Positions 7,490 through 15,384 are shown, numbered from the stretch's first letter. The stretch is DNA of 45,444 bases from Corynebacterium senegalense (GCF_900411315.1 NZ_LS990887.1:1316600-1362043); one strand, 5' to 3'. Notes: generated by a model from the letters alone, not told the origin. Made by a program: numbers and translations.

Positions 7490-8773
7490 ATGCACCTACC
7501 CAAGTGGGCCACCGGCTTCGGGGCCCAAGTCGTCGCCGGCCTCATCATCGGCCTCATCCTCGGCTTCGTCGCCCGCGCCGGCGAGGTCGACTGGCTCACC
7601 CAGACCCTCACCTGGCTCGGCTCCACCTACGTCCAGCTGCTCAAGCTGCTCATCCCGCCGCTGGTGTTCACGGCCGTGGTGACGTCGATAGCAAACCTGC
7701 GCAAGGTGACCAACGCCGCGCGCCTGGCGGTCAACACCCTCATCTGGTTCGCCATCACCGCGTTCTTCTCCGTGGTCATCGGCATCCTCGTCGGCGTGAT
7801 CATGCAGCCGGGCGCGAACTCCACGGTGAGCCCCGACGCCGCCGCCGACCCCTCCGCCACCGGTTCCTGGCTGGGCTTCATCCAGTCCGTCGTGCCCGCG
7901 AACTTCCTCGGCCTGGGCGCCAAGGCCGCCTCGGACGGCTCGATCTCCGTGTCCTTCAACGTGCTGCAGATCCTGGTCATCTCGCTGCTCGTGGGCGTGG
8001 CCGCCGTGAAGGCGGGCAAGGCGGCCGAGCCCTTCATCGAGTTCTCCGAGTCCTTCCTCAAGGTCATCCAGGTGGTGCTCTGGTGGATCATCCGCCTCGC
8101 CCCGATCGGCACCGCCGCGCTGATCGGCAAGGCCGTGGCCACCTACGGCTGGGAGGCCCTCGGCTCGCTCGGCATGTTCGTCCTGGCCATCTACGTCGGC
8201 CTCGCCCTGGTCATCTTCGGCCTCTACCCCGCGGTGCTGGCCCTCAACCGCATTTCCGTGCCGGCCTTCTTCCGCCGCGTCTGGCCCGTGACCACCCTCG
8301 GCTTCGTCACCCGCTCCTCCATGGGCGTCATGCCCGTCAACCAGCGCACCGTCGAGGAATCGATGGGCGTGCCCGCCGAGTACGCCTCCTTCGCCATGCC
8401 GCTCGGCGCGACGACCAAGATGGACGGCTGCGCCTCCATCTACCCGGCCATCGCCGCGATCTTCGTCGCCCAGTTCTACGGCATGCCGCTGAGCGTCACC
8501 GATTACATCCTCATCGTGCTCGTCTCCGTGCTGGGCTCGGCGGCCACCGCCGGCACCACCGGCGCGACCGTCATGCTCACCCTCACCCTGTCCACCCTGG
8601 GCCTGCCGCTCGCCGGCGTGGGCCTGCTGCTCGCCGTCGAGCCGATCGTGGACATGGGCCGCACCGCCGTCAACGTCACCGGCCAGGCCGTCGTCGCCGC
8701 CGTCGTGGCCAAGCGCGAGGGCATCATCGACGAGAGCGCCTGGCAGGACGAGCGCGAGCCGCTACAGGTCTAG
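7490..8773 (+). CDS. Dicarboxylate/amino acid:cation symporter (DAACS family, GltT/DctA-like)
   Basis: 427 residues with the DAACS fold: eight membrane helices plus two re-entrant hairpins. The C-terminal signature DMGRTAVNVTG is intact. The usual SSSxTLP hairpin reads TRSSMGVMP and the NMDGT sodium/substrate motif reads KMDGC, so substrate or coupling ion may differ from glutamate/aspartate carriers. Cystine-type relatives also deviate here. AGGAG precedes the chosen ATG by four bases; the upstream in-frame extension is not membrane-like. The 3' end overlaps the convergent second sirtuin by 12 bp. Confidence 0.87.
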   Translation: MHLPKWATGFGAQVVAGLIIGLILGFVARAGEVDWLTQTLTWLGSTYVQLLKLLIPPLVFTAVVTSIANLRKVTNAARLAVNTLIWFAITAFFSVVIGILVGVIMQPGANSTVSPDAAADPSATGSWLGFIQSVVPANFLGLGAKAASDGSISVSFNVLQILVISLLVGVAAVKAGKAAEPFIEFSESFLKVIQVVLWWIIRLAPIGTAALIGKAVATYGWEALGSLGMFVLAIYVGLALVIFGLYPAVLALNRISVPAFFRRVWPVTTLGFVTRSSMGVMPVNQRTVEESMGVPAEYASFAMPLGATTKMDGCASIYPAIAAIFVAQFYGMPLSVTDYILIVLVSVLGSAATAGTTGATVMLTLTLSTLGLPLAGVGLLLAVEPIVDMGRTAVNVTGQAVVAAVVAKREGIIDESAWQDEREPLQV

Positions 8774-9706
8774 CTCGTCCAGCACGCTGGCGAGAGCGTC
8801 GCCCACGTTCGCGCGCCACAGGGTGGTCACCTTCGTGTCCGCCCGCCCCGGCCCGCCGTTGATCACAGCGGCGGGCTTTCCCTGTTTCAGCGCGTCGAGC
8901 ACGAACTTGTAGCCGCTCATCACTGCCAGGGAGGTCCCCAGGGCAAGCACGCTTGTCGACGCCCCCAGCCACGCCTCCGCCTCCGCCCGGCGCGCCTTCG
9001 GCACCGCCTCGCCGAAGTACACCACGTCCGGCTTGAGCCGCTGCCCGCCACAGCGCACGCACCGCACCATCCGGAAGCGCTCCACGTCGCTGGCGCGCAG
9101 CTCTACGTCCCCGTCCGGGTTGATCATCGAGCCCGTGATTTCCACCGATTCGAAGAAGTTGGGGTTGGCGGCGGCGAGTCGGGCGTCTAAAAGCGCGCGC
9201 GTCTCAACGTTGCCGCAATCCAGGCACACCACGTGCTCCATGTCCCCGTGCAGCGAGAGGACATTCCTCGTGCCGGCCTGGCCGTGCAGCCCGTCGACGT
9301 TCTGCGTGATAACGCCCGTGAGCAGCCCGGCGCGCTCCAGCTCCGTGACCGCGAAGTGCGCGCGATTCGGCGGCGCGGCGCGCATGAAGCGCATCCCCAC
9401 GAAGGCGCGCGCCCAGTAGCGACGCACCTGCTCGGGCGCGTGCGCGAACTCCTGGTAGGTCATCGGGCGGCCCCTGGTCAGGCGGCCTCCCTTCGAGCGG
9501 TAGTCCGGGATCCCCGACTCCGTGGACATCCCCGCGCCCGTGATGACCAGCACGTTTTTGTTCCTGAGCTGGTCGGCGACGTTCCGCAGGGCTTCCCCCG
9601 GTTCCGTCGGAGCGGCCGTCTCTTCCACCACGCGCTGGATCGAGCGCAGCGCGCTCCTGTGGGCCATCGCGATCGCCGGGTCGTCGAACTGGGTTCTGTC
9701 CTCCAT
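8762..9706 (-). CDS. Sir2-family NAD-dependent protein deacetylase (SIRT4-like class II)
   Basis: 314 residues. GAGMSTESGIPDYR, TQNVDGLHGQAG and LHGD (catalytic His) are present, and zinc cysteines occur as CLDC and CVRC. The long insertion between the two cysteine pairs and the GIPDYRS variant fit class II bacterial/SIRT4-like sirtuins, distinct from the sirtuin at 4947. ATG at 9706 is chosen because GCGAGGTG precedes it; the frame runs on to 9805 through proline-rich sequence that looks non-coding. The gene lies downstream of AMP nucleosidase on the same strand, separated by a repeat-rich 137-bp gap. Confidence 0.88.
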   Translation of the reverse strand: MEDRTQFDDPAIAMAHRSALRSIQRVVEETAAPTEPGEALRNVADQLRNKNVLVITGAGMSTESGIPDYRSKGGRLTRGRPMTYQEFAHAPEQVRRYWARAFVGMRFMRAAPPNRAHFAVTELERAGLLTGVITQNVDGLHGQAGTRNVLSLHGDMEHVVCLDCGNVETRALLDARLAAANPNFFESVEITGSMINPDGDVELRASDVERFRMVRCVRCGGQRLKPDVVYFGEAVPKARRAEAEAWLGASTSVLALGTSLAVMSGYKFVLDALKQGKPAAVINGGPGRADTKVTTLWRANVGDALASVLDELDL

Positions 9707-9758
9707 CACCTCGCGAGGGTAGTCTGGGCTGGGCGGTTTGGGCGGGTTGGGCGGTTTC

Positions 9759-9835
9759 GTGACAGATTCCGGGCGGCCCGAATTTTCACCAGCGGAAGGT
9801 GACAAATTTCAGCCGCCGCACCCAAAATCTGTCAC
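9759..9835. promoter_or_regulatory. Three GTGACA(A/G)ATT repeats between amn and the sirtuin gene
   Basis: GTGACAGATT at 9759-9768 and GTGACAAATTT at 9799-9809 read on the plus strand. The complementary copy AAATCTGTCAC at 9825-9835 forms inverted pairs with both. The set lies between the amn stop and the sirtuin start. It could be a multi-site operator for the sirtuin gene or a bulky transcript hairpin after amn; no T-tract is present, so a simple terminator is less likely. Confidence 0.4.
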
Positions 9836-9843
9836 CACCCCAC

Positions 9844-11238
9844 CTACCTGAACGGCACCTCGCCGATGGTGCGGCGCAGCTTCCGGGTGCGCAGCCGGGC
9901 GGGGTTCTTCGCCAGCCGCTCCATGGCCCGCACGGCGCACATGACGTGCGCTTCCTTGGAGTTGGAGTAGAACGCCTGCGCGGCGGCGGGGAGTTTGGGC
10001 ACGGCATGCAGGGGCAGGTCGGAGACGGCAAGGAGGGTGCCGTAGGGCACGCGGTAGCGGTAGCCGTTGGCGGCGAGGGTGCACGATTCCATGTCCACAG
10101 CGGCCGCGGTGGAGCCGCGGAGCCATTCCCACAGATCGCGGGGTGTTTTCCATTCCCAGTTGCGGTCGGCGGTGGACAGGACGGTGCCGGTGCGCATGAG
10201 CTCGGTGTCCTCGCCGTAGACCTTCTGCACAGCCTTTTCCAGGGTGCGCTGGATTTCGGGGACGGCGGGGATGGGCGAGTCGGGGCGGATGTGTTCGTCG
10301 AGGACGCCGTCGTGGCGTTCGTAGGCGTTGCCGAGGATGAGGTCGCCGATGCGCATGCGCCCGTCGAGGCCGGCGCAGTGGCCGATCATGATCCACGCCT
10401 CGGGGCGCAGGACGGCGAGGGAGTCGGTGATGGTCTTGGCGTTGGAGGGGCCGACGCCGATGTTGATCATGGTGATGCCGTCGCCGGCGTCGGTGATGAG
10501 GTCGTAGCGCGGCATTTGGTAGCGCGAGGCGAGGTCGAGGTCCTCGAAGGCGACCGTGTCGGAGACGGTCTCCCCGTTGGGCAGGCGCAGTGCCGTGTAG
10601 CGCGATTCCGGGTCCGCCAGCTCGCGCAGTCCGAAGCGGACGAACTCGGTGACGTGCATGGCGTAGTTGGTGAACAGGATGTATTTCTGCAGCGTGTCGA
10701 CCTCGATGCCGGTATAGTGCTCGAGGCGGGCGCAGGCGAGGTCGAAGCGCTGGGGGCCGAAGTGGAACAGTGGCTTCTCGGCGCCGTGGAAGGCCTCCCA
10801 GTGGCCGTCGACGATGGCGTCGTGGACGGAGTCGAGGGTGGGCCGGGGCACGGCGTCGGAGTGGGTCGCGCGCACTTCGTCGAGGGGCCCGACGCCGCGG
10901 ATGTATTCGGGCGGGATGCGCTCGTCGGAGTAGCCGACGGAGATGACGGCGTCGTAGTTGGAGCACAGGGCGGCGAGCTGGGCGCGCAGGTAGCCCGCCA
11001 TGAGGTCGGGGCGGGAGACGACGGCGGAGTAGGTGCCGGCCTCGTCGACGTAGCCGAAGGGTTCGGTGCGGTCGACGGGCACCCAGCTGGTGATTTCCAC
11101 GCTGATCTTGGGGTAGCGCACCTCCGCGTAGTCGGCGAGGTTGCCCGAGTCCACAACGTCGCGCGCCAGGGCGCAGGAGGCGTTGTAGAGCTCGATCAGC
11201 TTGTCGACAGCACCGTCCACATCCAGGTTTGTCACCAT
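9844..11238 (-). CDS. amn: AMP nucleosidase
   Basis: 464 residues, close to the 484 of E. coli Amn. The N-terminal Amn-specific domain is followed by the nucleoside phosphorylase-like domain with INIGVGPSNAKTITD, MIGHCAGL and AVDMESCTLAANG, the last holding the methionine-glutamate ribose-binding motif. The enzyme cleaves AMP to adenine and ribose 5-phosphate in the cytoplasm and tunes the adenylate pool. The ATG at 11238 is preceded by GTGGGGAAG. Divergent from the App1-like gene with 41 bp between starts. Confidence 0.92.
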   Translation of the reverse strand: MVTNLDVDGAVDKLIELYNASCALARDVVDSGNLADYAEVRYPKISVEITSWVPVDRTEPFGYVDEAGTYSAVVSRPDLMAGYLRAQLAALCSNYDAVISVGYSDERIPPEYIRGVGPLDEVRATHSDAVPRPTLDSVHDAIVDGHWEAFHGAEKPLFHFGPQRFDLACARLEHYTGIEVDTLQKYILFTNYAMHVTEFVRFGLRELADPESRYTALRLPNGETVSDTVAFEDLDLASRYQMPRYDLITDAGDGITMINIGVGPSNAKTITDSLAVLRPEAWIMIGHCAGLDGRMRIGDLILGNAYERHDGVLDEHIRPDSPIPAVPEIQRTLEKAVQKVYGEDTELMRTGTVLSTADRNWEWKTPRDLWEWLRGSTAAAVDMESCTLAANGYRYRVPYGTLLAVSDLPLHAVPKLPAAAQAFYSNSKEAHVMCAVRAMERLAKNPARLRTRKLRRTIGEVPFR

Positions 11239-11279
11239 GCTTCCCCACCCTACTTGCGCCCCCATTACAGTGGGCGGTC

Positions 11280-12278
11280 ATGGGAGTTGCGGACGTTGCC
11301 CGGTGGGCGGAAGGTCGGATCCGGCGGGTGGGGGTGCGTCGTAAAGCGAAAGCCTCGTGGGTTCCCGCGGTGACGGGCTTCACGGGCTACGGCAGCCCGC
11401 AGCGGGCGCGCGTGGTCGGCCGGGTGCTCATGGAGGACCCGGCGGCGCCCGAGCCCGCGACGCCGCTGCAGCGCGGTTACCGGCAGTTTCTCACCACTCC
11501 GGTGCCCGACGTGCCCGTGACGGTCACGCTCGGCGGGCGCACGGTGACGGCCCGCGCGAACGACGAGGGCTACGTCGAGGTCCTTCTCGAAGGCCACGGC
11601 CTCGAGCCGGGGTGGCACAACGCGCTTCTCGACGTCCCCCTGGCCGCCCACCCCGCCAAAGCCCCCGTGCACATCATCGCGGACGACGTCACCCACGGGG
11701 TGATCTCGGACATCGATGACACGATCATGATCACCCAGCTGCCCCGCGCGGTGCTGGCGGCGTGGAACTCGTGGGTTCTGCCGGCGACGAACCGGCGGCC
11801 GGTGGAGGGCATGGCGGAGTTCCTCAACGCCGCCCGGACCCCGGAGGAGCCGGTGTTCTACGTGTCGACGGGCGCGTGGAACACCTACGAGATGCTGCGC
11901 GACTTCATGCGCCGCCACGGTTTCCCGGCCGGCCCGATGCTGCTCACCGACTGGGGCCCGACGCCGACGGCGCTGTTCCGCAGTGGCCCGGAGCACAAGC
12001 GCGTGCAGCTGCGCAACCTGCTGATCGACTTCCCCAACATCACCTGGACGCTGGTTGGCGACGACGGCCAGCACGACCCGATGATCTACTCCGACCTGGT
12101 CTTCGAGCACCCGGACCGGGTCAGGCTGGTGGCGCTGCGCGAGCTCAGCCCATCGGAGCACATCCTCGCCCACGGCACCGCGACGACGATGGAGCAGCCG
12201 GGTGACTACCGGGAGATCCCCGCCATCTTCGGCGCGGATGGAGCCGAGCTCGCCGAGGGGCTGCGGAAGCTGGGCTAG
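11280..12278 (+). CDS. App1-like phosphatase domain (DUF2183) protein
   Basis: 332 residues. The conserved core begins with VISDIDDTIM (Asp144, Asp146), a DxDxT haloacid-dehalogenase-type nucleophile motif. It continues through FYVSTGAWNTY, MLLTDWGPTP and LVGDDGQHDP, all hallmarks of the App1/DUF2183 family. Yeast App1 is a Mg-dependent phosphatidate phosphatase; bacterial members are uncharacterised. The N-terminal 140 residues include a short beta-rich region. TACAGT lies eight bases before the ATG, a leaderless pattern. Confidence 0.85.
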   Translation: MGVADVARWAEGRIRRVGVRRKAKASWVPAVTGFTGYGSPQRARVVGRVLMEDPAAPEPATPLQRGYRQFLTTPVPDVPVTVTLGGRTVTARANDEGYVEVLLEGHGLEPGWHNALLDVPLAAHPAKAPVHIIADDVTHGVISDIDDTIMITQLPRAVLAAWNSWVLPATNRRPVEGMAEFLNAARTPEEPVFYVSTGAWNTYEMLRDFMRRHGFPAGPMLLTDWGPTPTALFRSGPEHKRVQLRNLLIDFPNITWTLVGDDGQHDPMIYSDLVFEHPDRVRLVALRELSPSEHILAHGTATTMEQPGDYREIPAIFGADGAELAEGLRKLG

Positions 12279-12296
12279 ACCCCGGGCGCCAGACCC

Positions 12297-12500
12297 TCAG
12301 CGCTCAAGCCACTCCGAGCGGAACAGCCCGTGGCGGGAGCACGCCGCCTCCCAGCCGAAGGGGTTGATCTTCACCACCATACGGCGCTGGCAGAGCGGGC
12401 AGACGCGCGGGGCGTCGTAGGGCCTGTCCTCGCGCAGCGCGAACTGCACCGAACCGGACAGGATGGCGTCGGCAAGCTCGGTGCTGTCGGGAACTTTCAC
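12297..12500 (-). CDS. Small cysteine protein after bioB, BsaP-like biotin synthase auxiliary protein
   Basis: 67 residues with Cys34-x-x-Cys37, Cys54 and His57 (RVCPLCQRRM and AACSRHG). The GTG start lies two bases after the bioB stop, so translation is very likely coupled. A short cysteine-containing protein directly downstream of bioB is a recurrent actinobacterial arrangement. The mycobacterial representative, BsaP, was reported to be needed for biotin synthase function, probably by maintaining its iron-sulfur cluster. Assignment here rests on context, size and cysteine pattern. Confidence 0.7.
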   Translation of the reverse strand: MKVPDSTELADAILSGSVQFALREDRPYDAPRVCPLCQRRMVVKINPFGWEAACSRHGLFRSEWLER

Positions 12501-12502
12501 GC

Positions 12503-13543
12503 CTACAGCGCCTTGATGGTCTGCTCGATCGCGGTCTCGCCCTGCATGACCGGGGTGATGCCCAGGTTGCGGCGCGGGGCGATCTTGTCCACGAGGTCGC
12601 GGTCACGCTCGATGGGGCGGCCCAGCGTGGTGAGGTAGTTGCCGCCGATGATCGCGTTGGCGCCGCCGAGCAGGCCGGCCTCGGTGCCGTCGTCGCCGAG
12701 CGCGAGCTCCGTGCCGCCGGCGAAGCGCAGCTGCGCGGTGGGCATGGCCAGGCGGAACGCGGCGACGGCGCGCAGCGCCTCGCCCTGGGGCACGAGCGGG
12801 CGGTCGGCGAAGGGGGTGCCGGGGCGCGGGTCGAGGAAGTTCATCGGCACCTCGTGCGGCTCCACCGCGGCCAGCTGGGCGGCGAACTCCGCGCGCTGCT
12901 CCAGCGTCTCGCCCAGGCCGATGATGCCTCCGCAGCAGGTCTCCATGCCCTGCGCGCGGACGAACTCGAGGGTGTTCTTGCGCTCCTCCCAGGTGTGGGT
13001 GGTCACCACGTTGGGGAAGAAGGAGCGGGCCGTCTCGAAGTTGTGGTTGTAGCGGCTCACACCCATCTCGCGCAGCTGCTTCGCCTGCTCCTCGGTGAGG
13101 ATGCCCAGGGAGGCGGAGATGGAGATGTCCACCTCCTCGTTGATGGCGGTGATGGCCTCACGCACCTGGTCGAGGAGGTTCTGGGTCGGGCCCTTGACGG
13201 CGGCGACGATGCAGAACTCGCTGGCACCCATCTTCTCGGACTGCTTCGCGGCCTCGACCAGCTCGGCGATATCCAGCGTCACCGCGCGCACGGGCGACTC
13301 GAACAGGCCAGACTGGGAGCAGAAGTGGCAGTCCTCGGGGCACCCGCCGGTCTTCAGCGAGATGATGCCCTCCAGGCTCACCTCCACGCCGCAGTGGCGG
13401 ATGCGCACCTGGTGGGCGAGGTCGAGAAGCTCCTGCAGGTCCTCGTCCGGAACCTGGAGGACCTGGAGCAGCTCGGCCTCGCTGAGGCCCTCGCCGTTTT
13501 CCAGGACCTTTTCGCGGGCGATCTCGAGGATGGGGGCAGACAT
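12503..13543 (-). CDS. bioB: Biotin synthase
   Basis: 346 residues. The radical-SAM motif CPEDCHFC (Cys68, Cys72, Cys75) is intact, and [23 protein letters not shown] and FLDPRPGTP are typical of BioB. It inserts sulfur into dethiobiotin using a [4Fe-4S] and an auxiliary [2Fe-2S] cluster. No bioA/bioD is nearby, so the rest of the pathway lies elsewhere. The ATG at 13543 gives the normal N-terminus; the upstream open frame is unlike BioB. A TATAGT -10 and an overlapping BioQ-type operator lie upstream. Confidence 0.95.
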   Translation of the reverse strand: MSAPILEIAREKVLENGEGLSEAELLQVLQVPDEDLQELLDLAHQVRIRHCGVEVSLEGIISLKTGGCPEDCHFCSQSGLFESPVRAVTLDIAELVEAAKQSEKMGASEFCIVAAVKGPTQNLLDQVREAITAINEEVDISISASLGILTEEQAKQLREMGVSRYNHNFETARSFFPNVVTTHTWEERKNTLEFVRAQGMETCCGGIIGLGETLEQRAEFAAQLAAVEPHEVPMNFLDPRPGTPFADRPLVPQGEALRAVAAFRLAMPTAQLRFAGGTELALGDDGTEAGLLGGANAIIGGNYLTTLGRPIERDRDLVDKIAPRRNLGITPVMQGETAIEQTIKAL

Positions 13544-13603
13544 GTCGTGAACTCCGATCGGTGCGGGAAGTGCTCGAAAGAGCCGGGTAGAGCAAGTGGG
13601 AAC

Positions 13604-13632
13604 ACTATAACCCAGCACTTGAACGGTGTTCA
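13604..13632 (-). promoter_or_regulatory. bioB promoter with BioQ-type operator
   Basis: TGAACGGTGTTCA (13620-13632) is a perfect TGAAC-N3-GTTCA palindrome, matching the published 13-bp motif of the TetR repressor BioQ in corynebacteria and mycobacteria. On the minus strand it contains the -35-like TGAACA, 17 bases before a TATAGT -10 (13604-13609). Repression of bioB when biotin is sufficient is therefore likely. The operator ends one base before the stop of the upstream TetR gene. Confidence 0.75.
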
Positions 13633-13633
13633 G

Positions 13634-14251
13634 CTACTCCTCCGTTTCGGCGTTCCTCCTGGACAGGCGCAGGCTTTCCACCGTGCGCGCTACGGCCTTG
13701 ACCCGGCGCGCCGCCTCGGCCGGCCCCGTGGCAGAGCGCAGCGCCTCCGCCAGGGTGCCCAGCAGCCCGGCGACGAGGAACTCGGCGCTCCACTTCATGT
13801 TGTCGGCGGGGATCTCTTCGCCGGGAGGGCCGAGTCGGGCGTCGAGAAGCTCGAGCATGACGGGCAAGAGGGCGTCGCGGCACCGGCCGTAGATGGCGGA
13901 GTCGGCGGGGCCGTGGATGAGGTTGAGCACCACCCGGCGGCGGGGACCGACCTCCTTGGCGAGCTCGAGCACGTTGTTCTCGTCGCCGTAGTTGTCGGCC
14001 AACCGCTGCGCGTAGCGCGCGATCGGCTCAACCAAGACTTGGTCGCCGACGGCCGTGAGGAGCTCCTCGCGCGACTCTAAATGCTCGTAGAACACCTGCC
14101 GGCTCACCCGGGCGTGCTTCACGATCTGCGAGACGCTCAGCTCCTCAGAGCGCTTCTCCGCCAGCAGCTTGATGCTCGCCTCGATCAGGCTCGTGCGCGT
14201 GCGCACCGCCCGCGGGTCGGTGCTTCCGGTCCTCCGGGGCATTCGCGCCAC
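13634..14251 (-). CDS. TetR-family transcriptional regulator
   Basis: 205 residues. A basic leader precedes a classical helix-turn-helix, ELSVSQIVKHARVSRQVFYEHLESREELL, and the C-terminal ligand domain is complete. It is encoded immediately upstream of the bioB operator. The regulator expected at that operator, BioQ, usually lies elsewhere, and I see no specific BioQ feature, so the target is left open. It resembles the truncated TetR gene beside it (SQIV...SRQV), suggesting a local duplication. Confidence 0.85.
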   Translation of the reverse strand: MARMPRRTGSTDPRAVRTRTSLIEASIKLLAEKRSEELSVSQIVKHARVSRQVFYEHLESREELLTAVGDQVLVEPIARYAQRLADNYGDENNVLELAKEVGPRRRVVLNLIHGPADSAIYGRCRDALLPVMLELLDARLGPPGEEIPADNMKWSAEFLVAGLLGTLAEALRSATGPAEAARRVKAVARTVESLRLSRRNAETEE

Positions 14252-14305
14252 CTCCCTCTACTTCGTTTCCTGCTCCGCCGCCCCGCGCGAGCGGCCCCGG
14301 CCCCT

Positions 14306-14863
14306 TTATGCCATGACTTGCCGGGGCTGGTCCTCCCCGATGCCCTCCCGGGGGAGGTTGTCGTAGGGGGATCCGGACGCCCCGGCGGCAGACAGGCCGA
14401 GAGACAGGATGGTCAGGATGCGCTGGACAGAATCGTCTACTCCCTGGAATGTATCAAGGCAGTGGAACATCGCGGCAATCACTCCCCCGCCGAGGTAGAC
14501 GGAGACGTCGTCGATCTGATCCTGCGTGAGGGAGGCGTCGTTCTCCTGCAGGAAGTGGGCGATGCGGTGGCTGACCAGGGGATGCAGGGGCCCGGTGAGC
14601 ATCCTCTCGAAGCAGGACTGCACCGGGCTGTCCAGCACGTTGCACAGCAGATCCATCCACCCGGCCAGCGTACTGATCACGGCCGTCAGCAGATCCCGGC
14701 AGGAGGCGTCCTCCCCCACCTCCGCGATGGCGGCGACGAGCGGCTCGAGGACGTCGCGCTCGAGCACCGCCATGACGGCGCTATCTCGGTCCGCGAAGTG
14801 GGAGTGGTAGACCTGCCGGCTCGTCCCCACCGCGGAGACGATCTGAGACACAAGGAAACGCAA
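14306..14863 (-). pseudogene. TetR-family regulator lacking its N-terminus
   Basis: The frame enters the helix-turn-helix part-way, reading LVSQIVSAVGTSRQVYHSHFADRDSAVM, then a full C-terminal domain. The complete neighbour at 13634-14251 has about 38 residues before the equivalent position; here only a TTG and three codons precede it, and a TGA follows six bases further upstream. First DNA-binding helix, promoter and start are missing, so it is almost certainly inactive. The break lies at about 14850-14866, where the oppositely oriented small gene begins, pointing to one deletion that removed the shared intergenic region. Confidence 0.7.
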
Positions 14864-14883
14864 CGATCAAGTACCTGCACACC

Positions 14884-15081
14884 ATGGGCCTTCGCTCCGA
14901 GCACGCTTACGCTGCTGGCTTCGGCTCCATCGCCCTCACCGTTATCAACTGGGCTGGCTCCGAGCTGATGCACGCCGGCGACAAGGCGGACCGCAACGGC
15001 CTGTTCACCGGCCAGTGGGCTCCCACGCTCCTCATCACCGGCGTGGCGCTCGCTCAGTACGAGAGCATACTGGAGAAGTAA
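14884..15081 (+). CDS. Small conserved-looking membrane protein, start damaged or displaced
   Basis: 65 residues from the first ATG, with two hydrophobic stretches (GFGSIALTVINWAGSEL and APTLLITGVALAQYE). The ATG has no Shine-Dalgarno sequence at a useful distance. The frame is open upstream and reads I-K-Y-L-H-T before it. The bases CAACGATCAAG would become CAACATGATCAAG with two extra bases, giving Met-Ile-Lys-Tyr and a well-spaced AAGGA. The true start may therefore have been lost in the deletion that truncated the TetR gene. A strong terminator follows at 15108. Function unknown. Confidence 0.55.
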   Translation: MGLRSEHAYAAGFGSIALTVINWAGSELMHAGDKADRNGLFTGQWAPTLLITGVALAQYESILEK

Positions 15082-15107
15082 GATCTCGGCGGAAGCGCCG
15101 AACTAGC

Positions 15108-15146
15108 AAAACCGGGCCTGCCCCTTGCGGGGGCAGGCCCGGTTTT
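15108..15146. terminator. Bidirectional rho-independent terminator
   Basis: A perfect 17-bp stem (arms 15108-15124 and 15130-15146, five-base loop) with A-run and T-run at its ends works in both directions. It serves the small plus-strand gene ending at 15081 and the 38-residue peptide gene ending at 15159 on the minus strand. Confidence 0.85.
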
Positions 15147-15158
15147 CTCAGCGGCGCT

Positions 15159-15275
15159 CTACGAACGTGCGTCGGCGTGCGGGAGCACGGCGAGCGGGGA
15201 GAGTTCGGTCAGCGACGCGATGCCACGCTCCTCGTCGCGGAACCATGCACGGATGCTATTGATGAAGCCCTTCAT
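15159..15275 (-). CDS. 38-residue peptide gene with strong expression signals
   Basis: A short frame with near-ideal signals: AAAGGAGGTG seven to eight bases before the ATG, an upstream TTGACA-N17-TAAGAT promoter, and a perfect terminator 13 bp after the stop. The peptide begins MKGFINSIRAWF, is amphipathic and basic at first, then acidic (RDEER), and ends in a Pro/Leu/His/Ala tail finishing ARS. No cysteine, no signal peptide and no recognised family. It could be a regulatory peptide, a small membrane-surface peptide, a signalling precursor or a leader. Expression seems very likely; function is unknown. Confidence 0.65.
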   Translation of the reverse strand: MKGFINSIRAWFRDEERGIASLTELSPLAVLPHADARS

Positions 15276-15298
15276 GGCCCACCTCCTTTCGTTACCAG

Positions 15299-15361
15299 GG
15301 AAGGTTGTTAACCTTCCGTTCATATTTCGGCAATCTTAGGTCCTGGCAAATAGTTTGTCAA
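15299..15361 (-). promoter_or_regulatory. Promoter and inverted repeat of the 38-residue peptide gene
   Basis: On the minus strand, TTGACA (15356-15361), a 17-base spacer and TAAGAT (15333-15338) form a near-consensus housekeeping promoter. Downstream of the expected start lies GGAAGGTT-N3-AACCTTCC (15299-15317), a perfect 8-bp inverted repeat. It could be an operator in the 5' leader or an mRNA hairpin just upstream of the ribosome site. Confidence 0.7.
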
Positions 15362-15384
15362 CAGCAACGATTGTGTCCCATCCA

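Noticed and set aside
9707..9805. N-terminal extension of the second sirtuin
   Set aside because: The extra 33 residues are a Pro-rich run over regulatory repeats, and a good ribosome site supports the ATG at 9706.
13634..14251. Calling the adjacent TetR gene bioQ
   Set aside because: Only proximity to the bioB operator supports it. No specific BioQ sequence feature was recognised.
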